Shown here: positions 7,125 through 14,641 of the stretch, in pieces | Numbering within the stretch: the first letter of the stretch is position 1 | How the letters are laid out: the number at the start of each line of letters is the position of its first letter | DNA from: an uncultured Gemmiger sp. | Lineage (GTDB): Bacteria; Bacillota; Clostridia; Oscillospirales; Ruminococcaceae | Length of the DNA stretch: 39,730 nt | Assembly: GCA_944388165.1 (NCBI GenBank) | Contig: CALXHS010000137.1 | Span: 1 to 39,730, forward strand | Direction of reading: 5' to 3' | Made by a program: the position numbers and the translations under genes | Notes under the pieces: generated by a model | Databases searched by the model: none | Told to the model about the DNA's origin: nothing | The model's input: the letters and a program-made list of their open reading frames with translations, nothing else

Positions 7125-9902
7125 TCAGGCACGGTTGAGCACAGCGGCGCAGCGCGGGCACAGCCCGTCTTCGCTCACCGCATCATCAAACTTCCAGCAG
7201 CGCAGGCACTTGTTGCCGGCGGCATGAGCCGCACTGACCCCCAGGCCTTCCACGGTGCCCTTGGCACCGCCTTCACCCTTTTCCAGCTTGACCTGGGAAA
7301 CGATCATCAGGTCGGCCAGTTCATCCATGGGAATGACGTTGAGGAAGTCATACAGCTCATCGCTGCAGTACAGGGTCAGGGCAGCTTCCAGAGAAGAACC
7401 GATGACCTTGTCGGCGCGGGCCTGTTCCAGAACCTTCTTCACGTCATCACGGACAGCCATGATGCGCTCCCACTTGGCGGTAAAGGCTTCGTCGGCAGCA
7501 GCCTGCGGTTCGGGCATACGCTCGAAGACCACGTAGTCCTTCATGCCAGGCAGCTTCGGGATGTAGCTCCAGATTTCCTGGCTGGTAAAGCACAGGATGG
7601 GGGCCAGCAGCTTGGTGAAGTCCACCAGAATGCGGTACAGGGCAGTCTGGGCACAGCGGCGGGCATGATCGTCGGCGCAGTACAGACGGTCCTTGATCAC
7701 GTCCATGTAGAAGTTGGACATGTCGATGACGCAGAAGTTGTAGATGGCATGGTACGCGCGGGAGAAGTCGTAGTCGTCGTATGCCGCACGCATGGTACGG
7801 ATCAGCTCAGCCACAGCTTCCAGCGCCCAGCGGTCAATCTCGAACAGCTGGTCATCAGCCACCATATCCTTGGCGGGATCAAAGTCGCCCAGGTTGCCCA
7901 GCATGAAGCGGGCAGTGTTGCGCATCTTGCGGTAAGCCTCGGACAGCTGTTTGAAGATTTCCTTGCCGGCACGCACGTCCACGGTGTAGTCGCTGGAAGC
8001 GACCCACAGACGGATGATATCGGCGCCGTAATCCCGAATGATCTCAGCAGGTTCCATACCGTTGCCGGCAGACTTGTGCATCTGCTTGCCCTGGGCGTCC
8101 ACCACCCAGCCATGGCACAGAACACCCTTATAGGGAGCAATGCCTTCGGTGGCAACGCTGGTCAGCAGGCTGGACTGGAACCAGCCGCGGAACTGGTCGG
8201 CACCTTCCATATACAGGTCCACGGGCCAGCGCAGTTCATCGCGTTCACGGCAGACAGCGCTCCAGGTGGAACCGGAGTCGAACCAGACGTCCATGATGTC
8301 GCCGTCCTTCTCCCAGTCAGCGGCACCGCATTCGCACACCTCACCCTTGGGCATGATGTCGTTGGCGTCGTACTTGTACCAGGCGTCGCTGCCCTCCTTG
8401 CGGAACAGGTCGGACACAGCCTTGATGGAAGTTTCGGTGATGTGGTACTTGCCGCACTTCTTGCAGTAGAAAGCAGGAATGGGCACGCCCCACACGCGCT
8501 GACGGGAGATACACCAGTCGCTGCGGTCACGCACCATGCCGGTCATGCGGTCATGGCCCCAGGCGGGCTGCCACTTCACGCCGTCAATGGCCTTGTAGAC
8601 ATCTTCCTTGAAGGCGTCGATGGAGCAGAACCACTGCTCGGTGGCACGGTAGATGATGGGATGATGGCAGCGCCAGCAATGAGGATACTGGTGGACGATA
8701 TGCTCCACGCCCAGCAGGTGGCCGCTCTCGCGGATATGTTCCAGAATGACCTTGTTGGCAGTCCAGACCTTCAGGCCGGCAAATTCCTTGCCCGCTTCTT
8801 CGGTCAGGCAGCCAGCGGCATCAACCGGCATCACGATGGGCAGCTGGGGATAATGACCCACGCAGGCGTCAAAGTCCTCGGCGCCGTGGCCGGGAGCGGT
8901 ATGGACGCAGCCGGTGCCGCTTTCCAGGGTGACATGGTTGCCCAGAATCACCAGGCCAGTACGATCCAGGAAGGGATGCTTGTACTCCATCAGTTCCAGA
9001 TCACGGCCGGGAATGCGCACATCCAGCACGGTGTAATCTTCCACACCGCAGGCCTTCATGGCAGCTTCCACACGGTCAGCGGCCATGATGTGGTAATCGT
9101 CACCGATCTTGACAAAGGTATATTCAAAGTCAGGGTGCAGGCAGGTTGCCACGTTGGCGGGCAGAGTCCAGGTGGTGGTGGTCCAGATCACGATCCAGGC
9201 CTTATCCAGCGGTACGCCGGCCTTGGCCAGCACACCGTTGGGGTCGCCGGTCAGCTTGAAGCGGACATACAGAGAATCGCACTCATCCTCGCCGTACTCG
9301 ATCTCGGCTTCTGCCAGAGCGGTCTGGTCCTCAGGGCACCAGTACACAACGCGCTTGCCCTTATAAATGTAGCCTTTCTGGGCCATTTTGCCGAAGATCT
9401 CTACCTGGCGGGCTTCAAATTCCGGGCGCAGGGTAAGGTAGGGGTTTTCGAAGTCGCCCTGTACGCCCAGACGCTTGAACTGGCTGTTCATCACGTCGAT
9501 GTGCTCAGTGGCGAACTCGCGGCAGATGCGGCGCAGTTCCAGCTTGGAGATACCGGCCTTCTTGTCGCCCAGAGACCCCAGAGCCTTCAGTTCAATAGGC
9601 AGGCCGTGGGTATCGTAGCCGGGAACATAGGGAGCGCGGAAACCGGCCATATTCTTGTAACGGATGATGATATCCTTGATGATCTTGTTCAGCGCCGTGC
9701 CCATATGGATGCTGCCATTGGCATACGGCGGGCCGTCGTGGAGAATGAAGTCCGGGCAGCCCTCGTTGTTTTTGATCATCTGCTCATAGACATGGTTTTT
9801 CTCCCAGTCTTCCAGCATTTTGGGTTCCTTTTTCGGCAGGCCGGCCCGCATCTCAAACGGGGTCGCCATCTTGTGGATGGTATCGTTGTAATTTTGCGCC
9901 AA
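7125..9902 (-). CDS. ileS: Isoleucyl-tRNA synthetase
   Basis: This class I synthetase charges tRNA-Ile. The HIGH motif reads HMGT (about residues 66-69), and the KMSKS motif reads KMHKS-like KQMHKS (about 604-609). The editing domain between them includes GTGCVHTAPGHGAEDFD. The C-terminal end binds zinc through CLRC and CPRC (Cys 899, 902, 915 and 918). I place the start at TTG 9902, because GGGAG stands 9 bases before it; the TTG at 9911 is only one base from that site. This gives 925 residues, the usual size. It follows divIVA as in many Firmicutes. The gap upstream is about 80 bases and holds no T-box leader. Confidence 0.93.
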   Translation of the reverse strand: MAQNYNDTIHKMATPFEMRAGLPKKEPKMLEDWEKNHVYEQMIKNNEGCPDFILHDGPPYANGSIHMGTALNKIIKDIIIRYKNMAGFRAPYVPGYDTHGLPIELKALGSLGDKKAGISKLELRRICREFATEHIDVMNSQFKRLGVQGDFENPYLTLRPEFEARQVEIFGKMAQKGYIYKGKRVVYWCPEDQTALAEAEIEYGEDECDSLYVRFKLTGDPNGVLAKAGVPLDKAWIVIWTTTTWTLPANVATCLHPDFEYTFVKIGDDYHIMAADRVEAAMKACGVEDYTVLDVRIPGRDLELMEYKHPFLDRTGLVILGNHVTLESGTGCVHTAPGHGAEDFDACVGHYPQLPIVMPVDAAGCLTEEAGKEFAGLKVWTANKVILEHIRESGHLLGVEHIVHQYPHCWRCHHPIIYRATEQWFCSIDAFKEDVYKAIDGVKWQPAWGHDRMTGMVRDRSDWCISRQRVWGVPIPAFYCKKCGKYHITETSIKAVSDLFRKEGSDAWYKYDANDIMPKGEVCECGAADWEKDGDIMDVWFDSGSTWSAVCRERDELRWPVDLYMEGADQFRGWFQSSLLTSVATEGIAPYKGVLCHGWVVDAQGKQMHKSAGNGMEPAEIIRDYGADIIRLWVASSDYTVDVRAGKEIFKQLSEAYRKMRNTARFMLGNLGDFDPAKDMVADDQLFEIDRWALEAVAELIRTMRAAYDDYDFSRAYHAIYNFCVIDMSNFYMDVIKDRLYCADDHARRCAQTALYRILVDFTKLLAPILCFTSQEIWSYIPKLPGMKDYVVFERMPEPQAAADEAFTAKWERIMAVRDDVKKVLEQARADKVIGSSLEAALTLYCSDELYDFLNVIPMDELADLMIVSQVKLEKGEGGAKGTVEGLGVSAAHAAGNKCLRCWKFDDAVSEDGLCPRCAAVLNRA

Positions 9903-9938
9903 GTTTTCCAACTCCCTCTATCATTGATATAATCACCG

Positions 9939-9974
9939 CAAAACCGCGGCAGCCGGGCAGGCCGCCGCGAATAG
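9939..9974 (-). terminator. GC-rich hairpin after divIVA
   Basis: On the minus strand CGCGGCGGCC pairs with GGCTGCCGCG across a short loop (one mismatch), then GTTTTG follows. It lies between divIVA and ileS and may act as a weak terminator or attenuator. The T-tract is short. Confidence 0.5.
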
Positions 9975-9984
9975 ATCTGCGGGG

Positions 9985-10956
9985 TCAGTCGTTATAATCC
10001 ACGCCCTGGAACGCGTCAAAGGCGGCGGGCAGGCTTTCTTCCTTGGCCTGCTTGGTCGTTTTTGATTTGCGGGTGGTGGTCTTTTTGGTGGTACTCCGGC
10101 TGCGGGTCGTCTTTTTGGGCGGCTCAGGTGTCAAGTCGGCATACAACCCGGAAGCATCCGGCAGCTCATCCTCAGGCTGCGGCTGAGGTTCCGGCTCCGG
10201 TTCGTAATACTCGGGTTCCGGTTCTTCCGGCTTGGGAGCTATGGCGAACTCCACCGTATCAATGCGGCCTTCCTGGTTGGGATCAGTCGCTCCGGAGTCA
10301 TAATATCCCGGCTGATCGTAGGCAGCCTCAGCGTATTCAGGCTCCTGGTAAGCAGATTCTTCCTGCACCACCGGCTGAGGTTCCGGCTCTGCCACAGGAG
10401 CGGCCGGTTCGGCAGTCAGCGGCTGCGGCTCGATCTCCGGTTCATCATATACTTCGTTTTCTGCTTCCCGTGCTTTTTGCTCGGCGGCGGCTTCCTGGGC
10501 CAGCTCTCCGGGGTATTCGGGGATCTTGCTCAGGACCTCAATGTGTTCGCGGTACATCCCCATCAAAGTCTTTTTGAAGCTGTCCGCCTCTTTTTTCAGG
10601 GTAATCAGTTCCTGCTTGGCCAGTTCCACTTCATCCCGGGCATGCTGTTCCCGGTCTTCCGACTTAATGTTGGCCGCACGGATGATCTCGGCCGCTTTCT
10701 GCTTGGCTTCCCGGATCACATTCTCGCCCAGGCGCTGGGCGTTGATCATGGTGGTGCGCAGGGTATCTTCCTCGGCACGGTACTGGTCGATACGCTGAGC
10801 CAGCACGACCAGTTTCTTCTGCAGATCTTCGTTCTCGGCGCTCAGCGCGTCGATACTGTCCGCAACCTGCTTGAGATAATCGTCCACATCCTCGCAGCGG
10901 TACCCGCGCATCGCGCGCTCAAAGGTCACGCGGCGGACATCCTCCGAAGCAATCAT
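9985..10956 (-). CDS. divIVA: DivIVA-family division/polarity protein with long acidic and basic tail
   Basis: The N-terminus (about residues 1-60; VRRVTFERAMRGYRCEDVDDYL) is the DivIVA membrane-curvature domain. A coiled coil runs from about 35 to 150. After it comes a long Pro/Glu-rich acidic stretch (about 165-280) with repeated PEPEP-like units, then a Lys/Thr/Arg-rich segment (TTRSRSTTKKTTTRKSKTTK). DivIVA gathers at division sites and cell poles and recruits other proteins. Bacillus DivIVA is about 164 residues, so this 323-residue form is roughly twice as long. The start has GGAGGAGTAACGG before the ATG. The place between ylmH and ileS is the classical one and supports the name. Confidence 0.9.
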   Translation of the reverse strand: MIASEDVRRVTFERAMRGYRCEDVDDYLKQVADSIDALSAENEDLQKKLVVLAQRIDQYRAEEDTLRTTMINAQRLGENVIREAKQKAAEIIRAANIKSEDREQHARDEVELAKQELITLKKEADSFKKTLMGMYREHIEVLSKIPEYPGELAQEAAAEQKAREAENEVYDEPEIEPQPLTAEPAAPVAEPEPQPVVQEESAYQEPEYAEAAYDQPGYYDSGATDPNQEGRIDTVEFAIAPKPEEPEPEYYEPEPEPQPQPEDELPDASGLYADLTPEPPKKTTRSRSTTKKTTTRKSKTTKQAKEESLPAAFDAFQGVDYND

Positions 10957-11008
10957 CCGTTACTCCTCCTGTTCGGCCGAAGCCGTATTTTTTCGGTCCT
11001 GCTTGATC

Positions 11009-11815
11009 TCAATATTGAAAATAGGTGATGAAAAGACGGCCTTTCCGGCTGGTGCCGCCTATTTCCTTCACGCGCCAGCGGCCGGCTCCGCGGACCGTGA
11101 ACAGATCCCCGGCATATACCGGCTCGGACGCGCTGCGCAGCGGCAGATGGTTGATCTCTACCCTGCCGGTGCTGATGGCCTGCGCCGCAATCCCGCGGGA
11201 AGTGTGCATCATCGCAGCCAGGACCGCGTCCGCACGCAGGCTGGAAACGGTGGTATCGTGCAGCTCCCGTTCCGGTTCGGCAAGAACACGGTCCGGCACC
11301 TGGTCACAGGCTTCGGTCCGAACATTCCAGCTTCCGGCCTGGTGCAGCTGTTCCACCAGAAATTCAACTTTATCTTCCAGGACAAAGGCATACATCACTG
11401 CCGGATCCTCAGGGTCCTGCAGAATATCCCCCAGACACGCCCGGTCAAGGCCAAGGCCAAGAATAGCCCCCAGGTATTCCCGGTGCCCGGGATACCGGGA
11501 CGACTGCCCGCCCTGTGCCGTCAGGCGGAGGGCTGAAACCGGCTCCGTCTGCCAGGCATCCGGGGGCTCAATGCACAGCACCTTGCGCTCAGTACGATCC
11601 GCACCACCCCAGAAGCGGGCACATGTACAGTTTTCCCGGTTGAGCGCCGCCGATGCAAGCGCCTGCCCCCGGTCCGACAAAAAACCGGTGTTGCGGGGAA
11701 TCCCGCGCTTCTCAGCCAGGGTGCACAGTTCCTGTACGCGATGCATGAAAAAACGTTCCGCCTCATTCTGCGGCGGAACAAATCCGCGAACGCCGGTATC
11801 AGAAGAAGACGCCAT
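11009..11815 (-). CDS. ylmH: YlmH-type S4 RNA-binding protein
   Basis: The 268-residue protein ends in an S4 RNA-binding domain (about residues 185-250), seen in SSLRADAVLAAMMHTSRGIA and the following INHLPLRSASEPVYAGDLFTVRG part. The N-terminal two thirds match the YlmH family of Firmicutes. YlmH binds ribosomes and has been linked to rescue of stalled large subunits in Bacillus; the role here is by family. The start at 11815 has GGAG 5 bases upstream and overlaps the sepF stop by 17 bases. It sits between sepF and divIVA, though ylmG, often found between sepF and ylmH, is absent. Confidence 0.87.
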   Translation of the reverse strand: MASSSDTGVRGFVPPQNEAERFFMHRVQELCTLAEKRGIPRNTGFLSDRGQALASAALNRENCTCARFWGGADRTERKVLCIEPPDAWQTEPVSALRLTAQGGQSSRYPGHREYLGAILGLGLDRACLGDILQDPEDPAVMYAFVLEDKVEFLVEQLHQAGSWNVRTEACDQVPDRVLAEPERELHDTTVSSLRADAVLAAMMHTSRGIAAQAISTGRVEINHLPLRSASEPVYAGDLFTVRGAGRWRVKEIGGTSRKGRLFITYFQY

Positions 11816-12260
11816 TGTTCTCCAGTTCGTCGATCAGATCACCCATAATATCCACGTTGTACGGGGTAATAATAAAGGTGCTGGTAGCCACGCGCTTGAT
11901 CTGGCCATTGTTGGCATAAGCCACACCGGACAGGAAGTCGATCAGGCGGCGGGACACTTCTTTGTTTGTGGATTCCAGGTTCAGCACAACGGTACGCTTG
12001 GCATTGAGCTGGTCCGCGATGGTGGAAGCGTCATCAAAGCGTTCCGGCTTGACCAGGACCACCTGCAGCTGGGTGGTGGCGTTGATATTGACTACCTTGT
12101 TGCGCTGCTGCACCGGCTCGCGGGGAGCGTATGAATCAGCCGCAGCCGAACCGCCCTGCCCCCCTGCAAAGATTTCGTCCTCGGTATCATCCACATAGGC
12201 ATCCCCGTCAGGGTCCTGGTTGATTCCCAGAACGTTTTTCAGGCCGTCGAACATTGACAT
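11799..12260 (-). CDS. sepF: SepF, FtsZ-binding division protein
   Basis: SepF anchors FtsZ to the membrane and arranges its filaments at the septum. The short N-terminal amphipathic segment MSMFDGLKNVLG acts as membrane anchor. A variable linker (about 20-55) follows, then the SepF core (about 60-150) with VVLVKPERFDDASTIADQL, RRLIDFLSGVAYANNGQIKR and FIITPYNVDI. Length 153 is normal. A GAAGGAGA site precedes the ATG, and a consensus promoter lies 109 bases upstream, making it the first gene of the division and translation operon that runs to at least lspA. A second in-frame ATG six bases downstream is possible. Confidence 0.92.
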   Translation of the reverse strand: MSMFDGLKNVLGINQDPDGDAYVDDTEDEIFAGGQGGSAAADSYAPREPVQQRNKVVNINATTQLQVVLVKPERFDDASTIADQLNAKRTVVLNLESTNKEVSRRLIDFLSGVAYANNGQIKRVATSTFIITPYNVDIMGDLIDELENNGVFF

Positions 12261-12368
12261 GATGGATTCTCTCCTTCGTTTCTCTGAATAACATAAAGCA
12301 GTTGCTATACCATATCAGGTGGTCGTATAGAGCCGGACGGACAATAATTCCAGCGATATACATAAACT

Positions 12369-12397
12369 ATTATCGTCTTTTTCTGTCCAATTGTCAA
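12369..12397 (-). promoter_or_regulatory. Sigma-A promoter of the sepF operon
   Basis: On the minus strand TTGACA (12397-12392), a 17-base spacer and GATAAT (12374-12369) form a near-consensus promoter in the 168-base gap between the HlyD-like gene and sepF. Transcription would begin near 12362, leaving a leader of about 100 bases. Confidence 0.85.
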
Positions 12398-12428
12398 TAC
12401 AATGGCGATATTTCCATGGATGCAGCCG

Positions 12429-13661
12429 TTATATCAGACCACCGTCCTGCAGATTGCTTCCTTCCACGATGATCTCGTCATACAGGCGGACCTCGTTGTC
12501 CGTGCCCACGGCACCGTCGGCAGGCACCAGCATGTACTGGTCATCCTCATACAGGATCTGGATCTTGCGGAACCGCTGCAGGTCTCCGTATTTTACATAT
12601 ACGCCCTTTTCACCATCCACGATGTGCAGTGCATTTTTGTCGATCCGGATGCCCTGATAGGTTTCCAGATCGATCTTGGCAGTTTCCTGTCCCAGGCGCA
12701 GCACATCGGAATTGATGGTCTGGCATTCCACCACGATTTTGGCAAGCCCGGCTTCCTCATCCAGCTCCACCGACGAGACGGTGGCATCCAGCGGTGTTTC
12801 CTCCTTGCCAGGAATGCTGATGTGCACATCGGTCAGACCGTCGAATCGCTCCACCGTTTCCAGGTCACAGACGGTGTAAAACCGCCAGGAGAAGCCTTCC
12901 ACGATCCGTCCGGCCAGGCTTTCGGTACTGAGGGAAACGCCTTCCTGCAGTAATTCCTGTATCTGGGCGGGAGTGGCGTCTTTCAGCGTCTGCTCTTCCA
13001 GATCCAGGGGCATAGCCGACGCTGCCGAGATAAAATATCCGTTTTCTGCCGCCGTGATGGTTTCCAGCCCGGCCAGCTGCGCCGCCACCGTGTCCCGCTC
13101 GGCTTCCAGTTCCGCAATGGTGGACTGGAAGCCGCTGGACTGCCCGGTGGAGATCTGCAGACGGTTCTGGGCCAGCAGGAATTCGGATTCCGCATCCTGC
13201 ATGCCGCTGTAAGAAGCGGTATCCAACTGATCCAGCAGGTTATAGAGTGCGGTTTTGGTCTGGGTGGTCAGCAGCGTCAGATCACTGCCGGCAGAGTTCT
13301 GGGATTTGGTGAGCAGATCAATATTGTTCTGCAGGCGGATGAGCTGTTCACGGGCAGCACTTTGGGAATCATCGGTATATTTTTCTGCAATCACGGTACC
13401 TTCCGACACACGTTCGCCGTCCTCCACCAGGTATCCCAGATTTCCTTCACCGGCCACATTGACGGCATCAAACATAACAAAGCCGTCCAGCTCCACACTG
13501 TCGGCCATGGTATAGGCAATAGCCGTTTCCGTCTTGTAATCCCGACCGAGGATCACATACAGCTGCACGATGATATAAGCCGCCGCCAAAAGGAACAGCA
13601 ATACTCCCATGGCGAAAACCGCTTTGATCGCGGCTCGGCGGCTTGCTTCCCGGTCAGGCAT
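12429..13661 (-). CDS. HlyD-like single-pass membrane adaptor protein
   Basis: A cytosolic N-terminus rich in Arg and Lys precedes one membrane helix (about residues 15-37), then a large outside part. That part starts with a half biotinyl-lipoyl-like stretch (YLVEDGERVSEGTVIAEKY), followed by a coiled coil (about 100-200) and a second barrel-like region. This is the plan of HlyD/membrane-fusion proteins, which link transporters to the outside. No transporter gene is adjacent; neighbours are miaA and sepF. Similar proteins next to sepF occur in related Clostridia as far as I recall, where a division or envelope role is unproven. AAAGGAGG precedes the ATG. Family fit is fair, function unknown. 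Confidence 0.75.
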   Translation of the reverse strand: MPDREASRRAAIKAVFAMGVLLFLLAAAYIIVQLYVILGRDYKTETAIAYTMADSVELDGFVMFDAVNVAGEGNLGYLVEDGERVSEGTVIAEKYTDDSQSAAREQLIRLQNNIDLLTKSQNSAGSDLTLLTTQTKTALYNLLDQLDTASYSGMQDAESEFLLAQNRLQISTGQSSGFQSTIAELEAERDTVAAQLAGLETITAAENGYFISAASAMPLDLEEQTLKDATPAQIQELLQEGVSLSTESLAGRIVEGFSWRFYTVCDLETVERFDGLTDVHISIPGKEETPLDATVSSVELDEEAGLAKIVVECQTINSDVLRLGQETAKIDLETYQGIRIDKNALHIVDGEKGVYVKYGDLQRFRKIQILYEDDQYMLVPADGAVGTDNEVRLYDEIIVEGSNLQDGGLI

Positions 13662-13681
13662 CTGTAATCCTCCTTTGCAGT

Positions 13682-14641
13682 TCAGATTTGAAGAAATGAC
13701 TCGATGGCATCCCGTGCCCGCTCCACCAAAGGCGGTGCGTCCGGTTCATCCACATACAGCCATACGGCTTCCTGCTGATGGCGGAACCAGGTCAGCTGCC
13801 GTTTGGCATAATTGCGGGACGCTTGTTTCAGACGTTCCAGACAGGCATCCAGCGACTGTGTCTCCTCAAAATAAGGGAAGAATTCTTTGTACCCGATGGC
13901 TTGGGCTGCCGTTCTGTAGGTTTCCCGGTGATCGTAGACCATACGGGCTTCTTCCAGAATTCCGGCTTCCAGCATCCGGTCCACCCGCTCGTCGATGCGG
14001 CGGTACAAAAGAGATCTGTCCTTATATCCCAGACACAGGCATAACGACCGATAAGGCGGCTCTTCGCTCCGGGCCTGGCGGCGCTGTTCACTCATGCGGC
14101 GTCCGGTGTTCTGGTAAAGTTCCAGCGCCCGGATGACCCGCGGCAGATTGTTGGGGTGCACCGTCTCGGCATAGTCCGGGTCGATCTTCTGCAATTCCCG
14201 GTACAGGGCTTCTTTGCCTTCTTCTTTGGCCCGCTGTTCCAGCTTGCGGCGGATGGCCGGATCACCCTTTTCCGGGGCAAATCCCAGTCCGTTGAGCAGG
14301 CTGGTGATGTACAGGCCGGTTCCGCCAACTACCAACGGCAGTCTTCCCGCAGCGGTAATGGAACGGATACATTTATCGGCAGCCGACGCGAAATCCGCCA
14401 CACTGAAGGGCGTTTCCGGGTCGAGAATATCCACCAGGTGGTGCGGTACGCCGCAGCACTCCTCGGGGGTGACTTTGGCGGTACCCACATCCAGGCCCCG
14501 ATAGATCTGCATTGAATCGGCGCTGACCACTTCGCCATTAAATTGCTTTGCCAGCGCCACCGAAAGAGCGGTTTTACCTGTGGCAGTGGGCCCGCCGATG
14601 GCCACGACCCTGGGAAGGTTTTTATCAGGCAAGACGTCCAA
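13682..14641 (-). CDS. miaA: tRNA dimethylallyltransferase
   Basis: MiaA adds a dimethylallyl group to A37 of tRNAs that read codons starting with U, making i6A. The P-loop GGPTATGKTALS (about residues 17-28), the SADSMQIYRGLDVGTAK segment and GGTGLYITSLLNG are all characteristic. The start is a TTG at 14641, inside the end of mutL (17-base overlap); a nearby TTG three codons on is possible. MiaB, encoded at the head of the same gene run, converts i6A to ms2i6A, so both steps of one tRNA modification are coded together. Length 319 is normal. Confidence 0.92.
   Translation of the reverse strand: MDVLPDKNLPRVVAIGGPTATGKTALSVALAKQFNGEVVSADSMQIYRGLDVGTAKVTPEECCGVPHHLVDILDPETPFSVADFASAADKCIRSITAAGRLPLVVGGTGLYITSLLNGLGFAPEKGDPAIRRKLEQRAKEEGKEALYRELQKIDPDYAETVHPNNLPRVIRALELYQNTGRRMSEQRRQARSEEPPYRSLCLCLGYKDRSLLYRRIDERVDRMLEAGILEEARMVYDHRETYRTAAQAIGYKEFFPYFEETQSLDACLERLKQASRNYAKRQLTWFRHQQEAVWLYVDEPDAPPLVERARDAIESFLQI

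Noticed and set aside
6942..9932. A 996-codon open frame on the plus strand across ileS
   Set aside because: It is a shadow of ileS in GC-rich DNA: composition is Gly/His/Gln/Val-rich, no domain is recognisable, and ileS is fully convincing on the minus strand.
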